Shown here piece by piece: positions 1-8,051 of a DNA stretch of 48,242 nt. Source of the stretch: UBA3775 sp051877895 (lineage in GTDB: Bacteria; Bacillota; Clostridia; Lachnospirales; Lachnospiraceae); contig JBJEJI010000050.1 in the NCBI GenBank assembly GCA_051877895.1, positions 1-48,242 on the forward strand, read 5' to 3'. The notes under the pieces are model-generated. The model was not told where the DNA came from. It saw nothing but the letters and a program-made list of their open reading frames with translations, and ran no database searches. Each line of letters opens with the position of its first letter. The first letter of the stretch is position 1. The translations under genes were made by a program, and so were the position numbers.

Positions 1-37
1 CCAAATTGATGGTCAAGGCTGTGATTCTTAACATATA

Positions 38-90
38 GTCAAACTCGCAAACGCTTCGCTTTTTGCTCGTTAAAAAACTGCACTTCGTGC
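38..90 (+). repeat. 53-nt dispersed repeat, copy 1
   Basis: Begins GTCAAACTCGCAAACGC and ends CACTTCGTGC. It aligns without gaps to the reverse complement of 2931-2983, with 48 of 53 bases identical by my count. It contains short self-complementary parts: GCAAA/TTTGC, and GCAC-TTC-GTGC at the end. It lies just past the terminator of the EAL gene, outside any reading frame I can support. It looks like an intergenic REP-like element; its origin is unknown. Confidence 0.75.
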
Positions 91-101
91 CATGTGTGCA
101 G

Positions 102-138
102 AAAAAAGACCATTTACATCTAATTTGTAAATGGTCTT
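102..138 (-). terminator. Rho-independent terminator of the GGDEF/EAL gene
   Basis: Read on the minus strand, arms AAGACCATTTACA and TGTAAATGGTCTT enclose a short loop and are followed by a run of T (the A-run at 102-107). It lies 16 nt past the stop codon of the GGDEF/EAL gene. Confidence 0.85.
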
Positions 139-153
139 AAAACCGGTATTTCA

Positions 154-2643
154 TTATACAACCAAGGCGGCAGAGCCATATGCTTTAACAGGAGTACCGT
201 TTTCGTCAAATTCTGTGGTATAGCGAACCCTGAAAGGAACTCTGCCTACTGTGAGCGGAATAACCGCCTCAAGTTCAGGTACACCCTCCGCAATCTGTCT
301 GTGCCAGTCACGATACATATCTGCCACCTCCGGTGGGAATACACCCATTTCAATGGCACTGTCCGGATAGTTGGTAAGCACGGCCGGAAGTCCCAAATCC
401 CGCATACAGCGGAAACACGGTCTCATTTCTTTTGTGGCCACAGTGTACTCCCAGTAATATATATTAACCTGTTCACTGGCCATTTTAAATTTCTTTTCAG
501 TATCCAGCATTTCCATATATCGGTTCTTTTCTGTAGTAATATTCCGTATCATTGCATAAAACAGATATGTATTATCGCTCTTTCCAATCATACGTGCATT
601 TGTCCGGACACAGATTTTTTCACTTCCGCAACATGAAGAATAAATATTTCTCCATGTTTCACACTCCTGTTCCTCCATAGTTGCTGCTCCGCGTTCAAGC
701 ATATCAATATATATTTTTTTATTGGCTTCATCAAAAAATCTCATAGGGTCGCCTTCGATCAGGTCTTTTTCCGACAGATTCATACAAAGTTCCCTGAGAT
801 ATTTCTGGTTCACACGAAGAACCTCTACCTTACCCTGACAATATGTGAAGATAGCCGCGCCTCCCACATAATTACTGAAAATTAACGTCTCCTGTGACTT
901 TGGATTCCAGAAATCACAGGCATTAAATGTGTCGATAAGTCTGAGATTAGGTACTGTTGTTCCCACACTGCTTCCGCCTATAAGTTTTCTGTAATCTTCC
1001 TCCGGAACCGGTCTGGAATACAAATATCCCTGAATGTAATCACAGCCGATGCTGCGCAGGAAATCTGCCTGTCCTACTGTTTCAACTCCTTCGGCAATCA
1101 CAGGCATTCCCAGCCATTTTGCCATCCTGACCACAGAACTGAGTATGGTTCCACCGCGGTTGCTTTCTGTTTGTTCAAAAAGGAACAGCATGTCCAGTTT
1201 AATTACATCCAGTTCAATATCTTTCAAAACATTCAAAGAGGAATATCCGCTTCCGAAGTCATCCATTTCCACAACATAACCGAACATGTGCAGTTTTTTT
1301 ATCACCTCATTAGTGTACTGGCTGCTGCCCATTACCGCAGACTCTGTTATCTCTATGCGCAAATACCTGGCCGGCACATGGAATTTTGTGCGGATTTCCT
1401 CCAGCCTTTCCACAAAATCCGGCTGAAAAATATCATGACGGGAAAAATTGGTTGAAACAGGAACCAGATGCAACTGATGTTCCATACAATTCCGGATAAA
1501 ACGGCATACATGCTCGAATACATATAAATCCAGTTTGGTGATGAAGCCGTTTTTTTCAAAAATAGGAATAAATATTCCGGGCGAAATCAGACCTTTTTCC
1601 GGATGTCTCCAGCGAACCAGTGCCTCTGCCCCAACAAGCATACCTGTAGAATGATTATATTGAGGCTGGTAATAGACCACGAACTGTTCCTCGGCAAGTG
1701 CAGTCACCATCATACCCACAATTTCCTGTTCACCAAGCATATCATTGCGTTGCGACTCTGTATAGTAGTTATAATGAACCGTTACATTTCCCTTTATGGA
1801 GGACTGGGCAATAATCGCCCGATCAATCATTGAATCTGCAGCAGGCATTTCTCCGTTGCTTACATATACACCTGCATTGCACATTATTGAAAACGGCAGA
1901 TTATATCCGGAAATACGCTCAAACAGGTTTTCAAGCATATCATCCAGCTCACTGCCCCAGGTATGAGTAAAAAAGAGGAAACGGTCGGAGCCGAGACGGC
2001 AGATTACATCCCCTTCTTTCACAAGCATGGCTATAGAATCCGCAATATGTATTAACAGTCTGTCCCCTTCCGACATTCCGAAAAGCTGGTTTATTGCCTT
2101 AAAACGGACCACATCAAAAAAGACAAGCGCATATTCTCCGGCCTTCCATCCTTCTTCATCCTTACGGATTATTGTCTCAACCTCTTTGCAGAAAGCAGAA
2201 CGGTTTAGGAGACCTGTCAGTGCATCTCTTTCCGCCATCCGGCGAAGGCGATGTTTATCAGATATTTCATTGTCTATATCGGTAATGGTAATATCAATGG
2301 GTTCTCCCGGCTTTGAGCAGACAAAACCTACACGATACCATCTGAAAGACTGCTCCGAGTTTTTCAAATAATACTCGGTAAAAAACACCTGCGGCACCTC
2401 TGCCTCCGCAATTTCAGAAACCTGTTTTTTTAGCTTTTCGGCGGTATCCTTATCGGAAAGTCCGTCTTCAGTCATAATCTTCCAAAGCGGTCTTTCATCA
2501 AAACAACCGGCAAGCTGTTTTGAAATCGTGACCGGATAAAGAAATTTCCCGGTTTTACAGTTATATTGAATAAGAATATTGTTAGTATAGGAACGGGCTG
2601 TCCGCTCTGTTCCCGCCTGATTATCCTGCTCTTTTCTTCCCAT
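154..2643 (-). CDS. PAS / degenerate GGDEF / EAL / PAS-PAS cyclic-di-GMP signalling protein
   Basis: Probable cyclic-di-GMP phosphodiesterase of 829 aa. Seen: an N-terminal PAS-like sensor (about 20-130), a GGDEF-type domain (about 139-300), an EAL domain (about 310-555), and two further PAS-like regions (about 590-700 and 715-829). The GGDEF signature is replaced by LGSDR (about 217-221) and the first metal motif reads DVVRFK instead of DxDxFK, so cyclase activity is unlikely. The EAL side keeps AEALVRW, STNFSR, EITES, DDFGSGYS, the lysine in VIKLD, AEGVET and QGYLYSRP, so phosphodiesterase activity is likely. No membrane segment is seen, so it is probably cytosolic. An ATG at 2754 is in frame but lies upstream of the likely promoter. 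The start at 2643 has GGAGG 7 nt before it. PAS domains at both ends suggest small-ligand or redox sensing (inference). Confidence 0.9.
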   Translation of the reverse strand: MGRKEQDNQAGTERTARSYTNNILIQYNCKTGKFLYPVTISKQLAGCFDERPLWKIMTEDGLSDKDTAEKLKKQVSEIAEAEVPQVFFTEYYLKNSEQSFRWYRVGFVCSKPGEPIDITITDIDNEISDKHRLRRMAERDALTGLLNRSAFCKEVETIIRKDEEGWKAGEYALVFFDVVRFKAINQLFGMSEGDRLLIHIADSIAMLVKEGDVICRLGSDRFLFFTHTWGSELDDMLENLFERISGYNLPFSIMCNAGVYVSNGEMPAADSMIDRAIIAQSSIKGNVTVHYNYYTESQRNDMLGEQEIVGMMVTALAEEQFVVYYQPQYNHSTGMLVGAEALVRWRHPEKGLISPGIFIPIFEKNGFITKLDLYVFEHVCRFIRNCMEHQLHLVPVSTNFSRHDIFQPDFVERLEEIRTKFHVPARYLRIEITESAVMGSSQYTNEVIKKLHMFGYVVEMDDFGSGYSSLNVLKDIELDVIKLDMLFLFEQTESNRGGTILSSVVRMAKWLGMPVIAEGVETVGQADFLRSIGCDYIQGYLYSRPVPEEDYRKLIGGSSVGTTVPNLRLIDTFNACDFWNPKSQETLIFSNYVGGAAIFTYCQGKVEVLRVNQKYLRELCMNLSEKDLIEGDPMRFFDEANKKIYIDMLERGAATMEEQECETWRNIYSSCCGSEKICVRTNARMIGKSDNTYLFYAMIRNITTEKNRYMEMLDTEKKFKMASEQVNIYYWEYTVATKEMRPCFRCMRDLGLPAVLTNYPDSAIEMGVFPPEVADMYRDWHRQIAEGVPELEAVIPLTVGRVPFRVRYTTEFDENGTPVKAYGSAALVV

Positions 2644-2724
2644 AATGTACCTCCAATCCGAAATAATAAACTCCAGCCATAAAAACCCCGTTTTGACAGT
2701 CCATTGACCCACTATTTGGAATAC

Positions 2725-2753
2725 ATTATATAACAAAATTCTACATATTTCCA
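2725..2753 (-). promoter_or_regulatory. Promoter of the GGDEF/EAL gene
   Basis: On the minus strand TGGAAA (2753-2748), a 17-nt spacer, then TATAAT (2730-2725). The resulting leader is about 75 nt. The promoter sits inside the longest open frame, which supports the start at 2643. Confidence 0.6.
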
Positions 2754-2805
2754 TTTGTATCCGGCAAAAAATCTGACCTTTTAGAACAAAGCAAGAAAAA
2801 TTGCA

Positions 2806-2843
2806 ATAAAAAACGTCGTTACAATTAAATTTGTACGACGTTT
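2806..2843 (-). terminator. Terminator downstream of the CHR transporter operon
   Basis: Minus-strand hairpin with arms AAACGTCGTACAA and TTGT-AACGACGTTT around an AT-rich loop, followed by TTTTTTATT. It lies about 140 nt past the stop codon of the second CHR gene, beyond the repeat and two other stem-loops. Confidence 0.7.
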
Positions 2844-2863
2844 ATTAAAAAAATCAAAAATAA

Positions 2864-2922
2864 CCCACTGCCTTTAGGCAGTGGGATTAGCTTTAAAGCA
2901 GTACAGGGTGCAAGCCCTGTAC
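2864..2922. repeat. Two perfect stem-loops next to repeat copy 2
   Basis: Stem 1 has arms CCCACTGCC and GGCAGTGGG (2864-2885). Stem 2 has arms GTACAGGG and CCCTGTAC around a 6-nt loop (2901-2922). Neither has a long T-run, so they are not typical terminators. Together with the repeat at 2931-2983 they make a compact structured block between the CHR operon and the EAL gene. Confidence 0.7.
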
Positions 2923-2930
2923 CGCATATA

Positions 2931-2983
2931 GCACGAAGTGAAGTTTTTTAACGGGCAAAGAGCGTAGCGTTTGCGCGTTTGAC
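2931..2983 (-). repeat. 53-nt dispersed repeat, copy 2 (inverted)
   Basis: Reverse complement of copy 1 with five mismatches in 53 positions. It directly abuts the stop codon of the CHR gene at 2984. Copies 1 and 2 face each other across the whole GGDEF/EAL gene, with the GTCAAAC ends outermost. Confidence 0.75.
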
Positions 2984-3556
2984 TTAAACAGCTCCCATAA
3001 AAGCATAAATCAGTGTTCCAACAACACCGCTTCCGAGAATAATTGCTATGGCACCGGCCTTAAATTTTCTCAGTACGAATAATGCTACCACAAAAATACC
3101 TAATTCCACAATTCTTAAATTATCTATTACCACATTCTTAAGTTCTGTCTGAAACAGACCTAACAAAAGTATGGAAACGCCCGCAGAAGCAATCAGTGCC
3201 ACAACGGCAGGTCTTAATGCTCCAAGTACAATCTGTACTCCACTGACCGTCCTGAATTTATAATAAAAATGAGCAAGTGTAAAACATATGCAGAAGGATG
3301 GGATAATACAGCCGATGGAGCATATTAGAACTCCCGGAACTCCTGCCAGTCTCATTCCCACAAAAGTGGCGGAATTAATTGATATAGGTCCCGGTGTCAT
3401 TTCCGCAACAGTGATCAGATTGGAAAATTCTTCCAGTGACATTAATCCATAAATATTAACAATCTGTTCCTGAATCAGGGGAATTGCAGCATAACCGCCT
3501 CCTACACTGAATAAACCAACCTGAATAAAAGCCAAAAATAATTTCAGCAGAATCAT
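2984..3556 (-). CDS. chrA: Chromate transporter family protein, second CHR half
   Basis: Short CHR-type transporter of 190 aa. Seen: FSVGGGYAAIPLIQEQ near the N-terminus (about 16-31) and the hallmark MTPGPISINSATFVGMRLAG (about 53-72), followed by several hydrophobic segments, which fits about six membrane spans. Known: short CHR proteins work as pairs encoded in tandem and export chromate or related oxyanions; the natural substrate in anaerobes is unclear. The partner gene ends 6 nt upstream, so they form one operon, and both halves are probably needed for one transporter. Its stop codon touches a 53-nt repeat. Confidence 0.9.
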   Translation of the reverse strand: MILLKLFLAFIQVGLFSVGGGYAAIPLIQEQIVNIYGLMSLEEFSNLITVAEMTPGPISINSATFVGMRLAGVPGVLICSIGCIIPSFCICFTLAHFYYKFRTVSGVQIVLGALRPAVVALIASAGVSILLLGLFQTELKNVVIDNLRIVELGIFVVALFVLRKFKAGAIAIILGSGVVGTLIYAFMGAV

Positions 3557-3562
3557 ATTAAT

Positions 3563-4129
3563 CTATCTCCTTTTTTTGTAAAGAGTCAGGGTAAGATCTA
3601 TCAGACCGATTCCCAGACAGGTCAGAATAATCACCATGGCACTGACATCCAACAGATAGGTTGCAATAAACGCAATAAGCATCATGGCAATATACAGAAT
3701 TCTTTTCGTCTTTATAACATTCCCCGCCAGATTAATAACTACATCAAAAATCACCGCTGCCACTCCCGCTCTCATAACCTGCAAGGCAGTAGCTATATAC
3801 GGATTTGTTCTGAACTGTTCGTAGAACAGTGAAATAACGGAAATAATAATCATCGGAGGCAGTATAGTTCCCAGAACGGCAGTCAGGGATCCTACCACTC
3901 CCGCCATACGGTACCCGATAATTACGGAAGCATTGACAGGCAGCGGACCCGGTGCAGACTGGGTAATTGCCGTTACATCAAGCATTTCGTCATCATCCAG
4001 CCACTTAAGTTCCTCAACGAACTTATTTTTCATAAGGGAAACAATAACAAAACCTCCGCCAAATGTACAGGCACTCAGCATAAACATGGATTTGAACAGT
4101 GTCCAAAGCTTGCTATAATCTTTTTTCAT
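3563..4129 (-). CDS. chrA: Chromate transporter family protein, first CHR half
   Basis: Short CHR-type transporter of 188 aa and first gene of the pair. Seen: FTFGGGFVIVSLMKNKF near the N-terminus and QSAPGPLPVNASVIIGYRMA, the same signature as in its partner but clearly diverged, with multiple hydrophobic spans. The open frame reaches 4177, but GGGAGG lies 5 nt before the ATG at 4129, so I use that start. Antiparallel insertion of two homologous halves in the membrane is known for the family; here it is inferred. It is transcribed away from degV. Confidence 0.9.
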   Translation of the reverse strand: MKKDYSKLWTLFKSMFMLSACTFGGGFVIVSLMKNKFVEELKWLDDDEMLDVTAITQSAPGPLPVNASVIIGYRMAGVVGSLTAVLGTILPPMIIISVISLFYEQFRTNPYIATALQVMRAGVAAVIFDVVINLAGNVIKTKRILYIAMMLIAFIATYLLDVSAMVIILTCLGIGLIDLTLTLYKKRR

Positions 4130-4205
4130 AGAGCCTCCCATCATTTTTTTCAAATTCCTATTTACATTATCCGTCATATGCTTTTCCGCATTTACTTTGT
4201 CAGTA

Positions 4206-4234
4206 TTTACAAAACACTTCTAAAATATTCTCAA
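4206..4234 (-). promoter_or_regulatory. Possible promoter of the CHR operon
   Basis: On the minus strand TTGAGA (4234-4229), 17 nt, TGTAAA (4211-4206). It stands back to back with the degV promoter. Confidence 0.4.
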
Positions 4235-4242
4235 TGTTTTTG

Positions 4243-4271
4243 TTGCGTTCTCAACAATTCTATGCTACAAT
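4243..4271 (+). promoter_or_regulatory. degV promoter
   Basis: TTGCGT (4243-4248), 17-nt spacer, TACAAT (4266-4271). The leader is about 45 nt and ends with the ribosome binding site AAAGGTGGG just before the ATG at 4323. Confidence 0.6.
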
Positions 4272-4322
4272 GTACCCGATTATAAAATTGATGACTACTC
4301 AACAAAATGAAAGGTGGGTTTT

Positions 4323-5204
4323 ATGAGAAATTTTTGTATTACTTCAGATAGTAATTCCGATATGCCGAAGGAATATTCAGAAAAGTATGGAACAGTTTTA
4401 ATTCCTCAGTACTATTCCTTCGGGAATGTGGTTTACGGAGATGAACTTAACATGTCTCCGGCTGAATTCTATGGGCGCATGAAAAATGGTGAGCTTCCAC
4501 AGTCCCAGGCAAACAATCCTGCTGTAATTGAAAGCAAGTTCCGTGAAATTCTGGACAAGGGAATGGACATTATACATATTGCATTTTCCTCCGCATTGAG
4601 CGGCAGTTACAATAATGTGTGTATGGTTGCCAATGAACTTTCCGAAGAATATACAGATGCAAAAATCACAGTTATTGACTCTTTAAACGTTTCCCTTGGC
4701 GAAACCATTATGATTATCCGTGCCAACGAATTAAAGGAACAGGGTGCCTCCTATGAAGAAGTAGTTGACGCAGTTAATAAGCTGGTAAACCATATTAACG
4801 TACTGTTTACCGTAAATGATTTATTCCATCTGCAAAGAGGCGGACGTGTCAGCAAAACAACCGCAGTACTGGGAAGTGCCTTGAACCTGAAACCTTTCCT
4901 CTATGTAAATGCCGAAGGAGGACTTACCTCTGACGGTACTGCAAGAGGCAGGAAAAAAGCTCTCCGTACCATGGTAGAACGCATGAAAGCAACGCTGGAC
5001 GAGAACACTGACTACTCTTTACCTGTAGGTATTGTACATGCGAACTGCATTGAAGATGCCCGGAGTATTGCCGAAATGGTAAAAGAAGAAACAGAATATA
5101 AAAATGTAATTATAAACGATATCAGTCCAAGCATAGGTACCCATGCCGGTCCCGGCGCTCTGGGACTGCTTTACTACGGTAAAGAAAAACCTGCAGCAAA
5201 ATAA
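4323..5204 (+). CDS. DegV family fatty-acid-binding protein
   Basis: DegV fold of 293 aa. Known: DegV proteins bind a long-chain fatty acid and can act as the carrier (FakB) for fatty acid kinase FakA; no FakA gene lies nearby. Seen: the N-terminal ITSDSNSD motif, IPQYYSFGNVVYGDEL, FSSALSGSYNN (ligand-binding serine region), the helical LFHLQRGGRVSK segment, LNLKPFLYVNAEGGL, and a C-terminal IGTHAGPGALGLLYYGKE. These cover the family from end to end and the length is normal. The open frame allows a GTG at 4314 inside the ribosome binding site; ATG at 4323 with AAAGGTGGG upstream is the better start. It is a single gene with its own promoter and terminator. Confidence 0.92.
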   Translation: MRNFCITSDSNSDMPKEYSEKYGTVLIPQYYSFGNVVYGDELNMSPAEFYGRMKNGELPQSQANNPAVIESKFREILDKGMDIIHIAFSSALSGSYNNVCMVANELSEEYTDAKITVIDSLNVSLGETIMIIRANELKEQGASYEEVVDAVNKLVNHINVLFTVNDLFHLQRGGRVSKTTAVLGSALNLKPFLYVNAEGGLTSDGTARGRKKALRTMVERMKATLDENTDYSLPVGIVHANCIEDARSIAEMVKEETEYKNVIINDISPSIGTHAGPGALGLLYYGKEKPAAK

Positions 5205-5267
5205 CACGCATATACAATGCATCATGAGGTAACACCGGCATAATATGCACCGTAAATAAAATTATCA

Positions 5268-5300
5268 AGCGTAGCAGTTCATGGCTGCTACGCTATTTTT
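5268..5300 (+). terminator. degV terminator
   Basis: Arms AGCGTAGCAG and CTGCTACGCT (10 bp, 7-nt loop) followed by ATTTTTATG, about 65 nt after the degV stop. Confidence 0.9.
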
Positions 5301-5459
5301 ATGTATCTTTTAATATTTTACGCTGTTTTTCTGAATAGACATCCAAATGATATGGTGATATACTAAATTTTACCATTAATTATTCTTTTTAGGTAAACAC
5401 CCGGCAACACGGGGGAAAGGAAAATCCGATTATTAATTCATATATTTGGATTATACATA

Positions 5460-6827
5460 ATGATAATGCAAGGAAAATACAGGGAAGAAAAAAAAGTAGC
5501 ACGTAGCAAAATCAGAGAATATTTTCACAGTCTGTTAGAAATACACAGTGATATGATGAGTTACGAAGAAATTGATGCAATGATGGAAGAGAACACCGTC
5601 ATACGTGGTTCCAACATGTGGATTCTCATGCTGGCAATACTAATTGCCTCTATCGGGTTAAATGTTAATTCCACGGCAGTTATTATCGGTGCCATGCTGA
5701 TATCTCCTCTGATGAGCGGTATTCTTACCATGGGTTACTCACTGGCAATAAGAGAGTTATCAATGCTTAAAAAAGCACTGGGCCGCTATGCTACCCAGGT
5801 GGCGATCAGTCTTATTACTTCCACACTATACTTTCTCATTTCACCACTCAGTACCCCCACTTCAGAAATGATTGCCCGTACTGCACCCACAATCTGGGAT
5901 GTTTTAATTGCATTTTTCGGTGGTATTGCAGGAATAATCGGAAACACAAGAAAGAAGAAAGGAAACGTTGTACCCGGTGTGGCAATAGCAACCGCATTGA
6001 TGCCCCCTTTATGCACCGCCGGCTATGGTCTTGCAACCATGCAGGCACAATTTTTCTTCGGGGCATTTTATCTGTTTATTATAAATACTTTGTTTATTGC
6101 ACTCTCTGCCGCACTTATTACAAAAATTTTAGGAGTACCGTATCACCAGAATCTGGACACAAAGAAGCAGAAAAAAATCAATCATATAGTTGCTGCTATC
6201 ACAATAATAACTGTCATCCCAAGTATTTTCATAGGATCTCTTACTGTTTACAACACATATCTGGAGCATAATATTGATAACTATCTTGAAAATGAATTTG
6301 TTTTTACGGATACTCAGCTGGTGCGAAGCAATGTAGACAAGAATTCAAAAACTATTACAGTCTCTCTGGTTGGCACACCAATTTCCAACGATGCAATTGC
6401 ACTGCTTGAAAATGAACTTGATAAATACAACCTGGGTGAATATTCCCTTCGTGTCACTCAGAATTCCATACTGGCCATAAGTGATGAAGAAGAGGCTGAT
6501 AAAATCACTATCGCCGTTCAGGAAAATACCATTTCCGAATTACAGGAGCTGGTAAACACCCAGCAGGAAAAACTTAACGAACTGGAAAATACCATTTCTG
6601 CACGTATTGACTTTGATGCTACCGCACAAAAGGCCGAAAGCATTTTCACTGACCTTCATAACTGTTGCTGCGGTGTCATTTCAGACGGAAATGATGAATA
6701 TATTATTCTGCTTGCAACAACAGACAGAACATTGACCGAAAAAGAAATAGAGACCATAGAAAACTGGTTAAAGGCTGAAAGTTCTCATACAAAAGCAAAG
6801 CTGTATATTGAAAAAGCCGCTCACTGA
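5460..6827 (+). CDS. DUF389 family integral membrane protein
   Basis: Protein of 455 aa of the DUF389 (TIGR00341-like) family, function unknown. Seen: a short charged N-terminus, then hydrophobic spans from about 50 to 280, including IGLNVNSTAVIIGAMLISPLM (about 65-85) and GNVVPGVAIATALMPPLC (about 165-183), which are the family's recognisable stretches. After the last span (about 250-265) comes a soluble part of about 190 aa with a short coiled-coil-like stretch (NTISELQELVNTQQEKLNELENTI, about 360-383). No good ribosome binding site precedes the ATG at 5460; GGGGGAAAGG lies about 40 nt upstream, so the start is uncertain. The 159-nt gap before it (5301-5459) holds no gene I can support. The gene overlaps the deacetylase gene tail to tail by 7 bp. 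Confidence 0.85.
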   Translation: MIMQGKYREEKKVARSKIREYFHSLLEIHSDMMSYEEIDAMMEENTVIRGSNMWILMLAILIASIGLNVNSTAVIIGAMLISPLMSGILTMGYSLAIRELSMLKKALGRYATQVAISLITSTLYFLISPLSTPTSEMIARTAPTIWDVLIAFFGGIAGIIGNTRKKKGNVVPGVAIATALMPPLCTAGYGLATMQAQFFFGAFYLFIINTLFIALSAALITKILGVPYHQNLDTKKQKKINHIVAAITIITVIPSIFIGSLTVYNTYLEHNIDNYLENEFVFTDTQLVRSNVDKNSKTITVSLVGTPISNDAIALLENELDKYNLGEYSLRVTQNSILAISDEEEADKITIAVQENTISELQELVNTQQEKLNELENTISARIDFDATAQKAESIFTDLHNCCCGVISDGNDEYIILLATTDRTLTEKEIETIENWLKAESSHTKAKLYIEKAAH

Positions 6828-6836
6828 GCGGCTTTT
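6812..6836. terminator. Bidirectional terminator inside overlapping 3' ends
   Basis: Perfect arms AAAAGCCGCTCA and TGAGCGGCTTTT with a one-base centre (6824). It works on both strands because each arm ends in a four-base A or T run. It covers the last codons and stop codons of both the DUF389 gene (+) and the deacetylase gene (-). Confidence 0.85.
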
Positions 6837-8017
6837 AACATATCTACAGACGTTACTGTCAAATCTGCACCAAAAGGACGAATCAGCACTGCATCAAGAG
6901 TATCAAGTGATCCGCCATAGGCAGTTATAATATCTTCATATGTAAACACGGCTGTCTTACCGTCATCAAAAGACGGAGTAAGCTGAATCCAGCTCTCTCC
7001 TCCGCTCCATGACTGGAGAATGAGACAAGGTCCTGCCGCCGCACTGTATGCTACCCTGATTGCGTTAAGTTCACTCATGGATTTAACCTGTGCAACCGGA
7101 AGTTCTACAGCGGTTTCCCAGTTATTCCAGTCCCCACTTGCCGTGTTTTCACCGGAAAAGAGGTTCTCGGAATCTGAATATTCGGATAATATATTTTGTC
7201 CCACATGACGATAAACCGTTCCTTCATAAGGTTCAACCCCTTTTGCCTCAAAAAGCTGGGAAACAGTTACAAAAGCAAAGCCTTTTTCTTTAAGCACCGG
7301 AATTGCTTCTGTTAAGGCCTGAAGAGAAGCACTGTTCCATGCATGAAGCAGCATGATATCCCCATCAGAAGCACCCAGGAGAATTTCAAGAGTGGTTTCA
7401 TAATCATTTCCGGATTCGGCAATAGCTGCATCAATCAAAGGATATCCCACATTTTCATATACAATATCATTGTATGCAAAATAAGGAGCTCTTACAAAGG
7501 AAACCTCCGCACCCGGGGCATACTTTGCAATTAAGTCATTGGTTTGGGTAATTTCATCCTGTATTTCCGCAGCATCCATGTCTGTAAGATATCCATGACT
7601 CATGCTGTGATTACCAATTTCACATCCTGCTCTTAACATTTCTTCCAACTGGTTCGGATTTTTATCTATCTTGTTTCCTACTACAAAAAAGGTAAGAGGT
7701 GCGTCCGTTTCTTCTGCCAGACTGATAAAACTTTTCGTTCCGCTTCCGTCAGGTCCGTCATCAACCGTAATGGCAATCAGCTTTTTACCCTCTACTGATG
7801 TAACATCAAAATCTTCAGGAACAAAATAGTCTCCTTCGTTTTCATTTTTGTCACCCAAGTCCGGAGTCACCCCGTCATCCTGTTTTTCATGGTCATCCGT
7901 TGTCCCTGAAGGCATTGTGCCTGAAACTCCGTTTTCACTTTTTTCCGAACCGCAGCCTGTCAGAGCAGTGATACCCAGAATTGAAACCAACAGCATTGCG
8001 AATACTTTATTTCTCAT
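6821..8017 (-). CDS. Polysaccharide deacetylase (CE4) lipoprotein
   Basis: Secreted, lipid-anchored NodB-type deacetylase of 398 aa, acting on peptidoglycan, chitin-like or acetylated xylan substrates (which one cannot be told). Seen: signal peptide with lipobox LTGC (Cys22), an acidic linker (25-75), then catalytic motifs TVDDGP (84-89), HSMSH (137-141; metal-binding histidines), RAPYF (176-180) and LLHAW (223-227; catalytic histidine). The C-terminal 130 aa look like an all-beta domain with many aromatic residues, possibly carbohydrate-binding (inference). Start chosen at 8017, where AAAGGAGG precedes the ATG; the open frame extends 38 codons further but without a signal peptide at its start. 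It ends the minus-strand cluster with the ABC transporter, 34 bp behind the permease. Confidence 0.9.
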   Translation of the reverse strand: MRNKVFAMLLVSILGITALTGCGSEKSENGVSGTMPSGTTDDHEKQDDGVTPDLGDKNENEGDYFVPEDFDVTSVEGKKLIAITVDDGPDGSGTKSFISLAEETDAPLTFFVVGNKIDKNPNQLEEMLRAGCEIGNHSMSHGYLTDMDAAEIQDEITQTNDLIAKYAPGAEVSFVRAPYFAYNDIVYENVGYPLIDAAIAESGNDYETTLEILLGASDGDIMLLHAWNSASLQALTEAIPVLKEKGFAFVTVSQLFEAKGVEPYEGTVYRHVGQNILSEYSDSENLFSGENTASGDWNNWETAVELPVAQVKSMSELNAIRVAYSAAAGPCLILQSWSGGESWIQLTPSFDDGKTAVFTYEDIITAYGGSLDTLDAVLIRPFGADLTVTSVDMLKAAQ

Positions 8018-8051
8018 AAAAACCTCCTTTATTCCTTGAAATCTACTAAGA

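Noticed and set aside
2644..2754. Longer N-terminus of the GGDEF/EAL protein starting at 2754
   Set aside because: The extra 37 codons cover the promoter, and a strong ribosome binding site precedes the ATG at 2643.
38..2983. Insertion sequence with 53-bp terminal inverted repeats
   Set aside because: The only gene between the repeats is a GGDEF/EAL protein. There is no transposase and no target-site duplication that I can see, so I report inverted repeats rather than an IS.
5301..5459. Riboswitch in the DUF389 leader
   Set aside because: The stretch with CACCCGGCAACACGGGGG looks slightly structured, but I cannot match it to a known class and there is no terminator hairpin after it.
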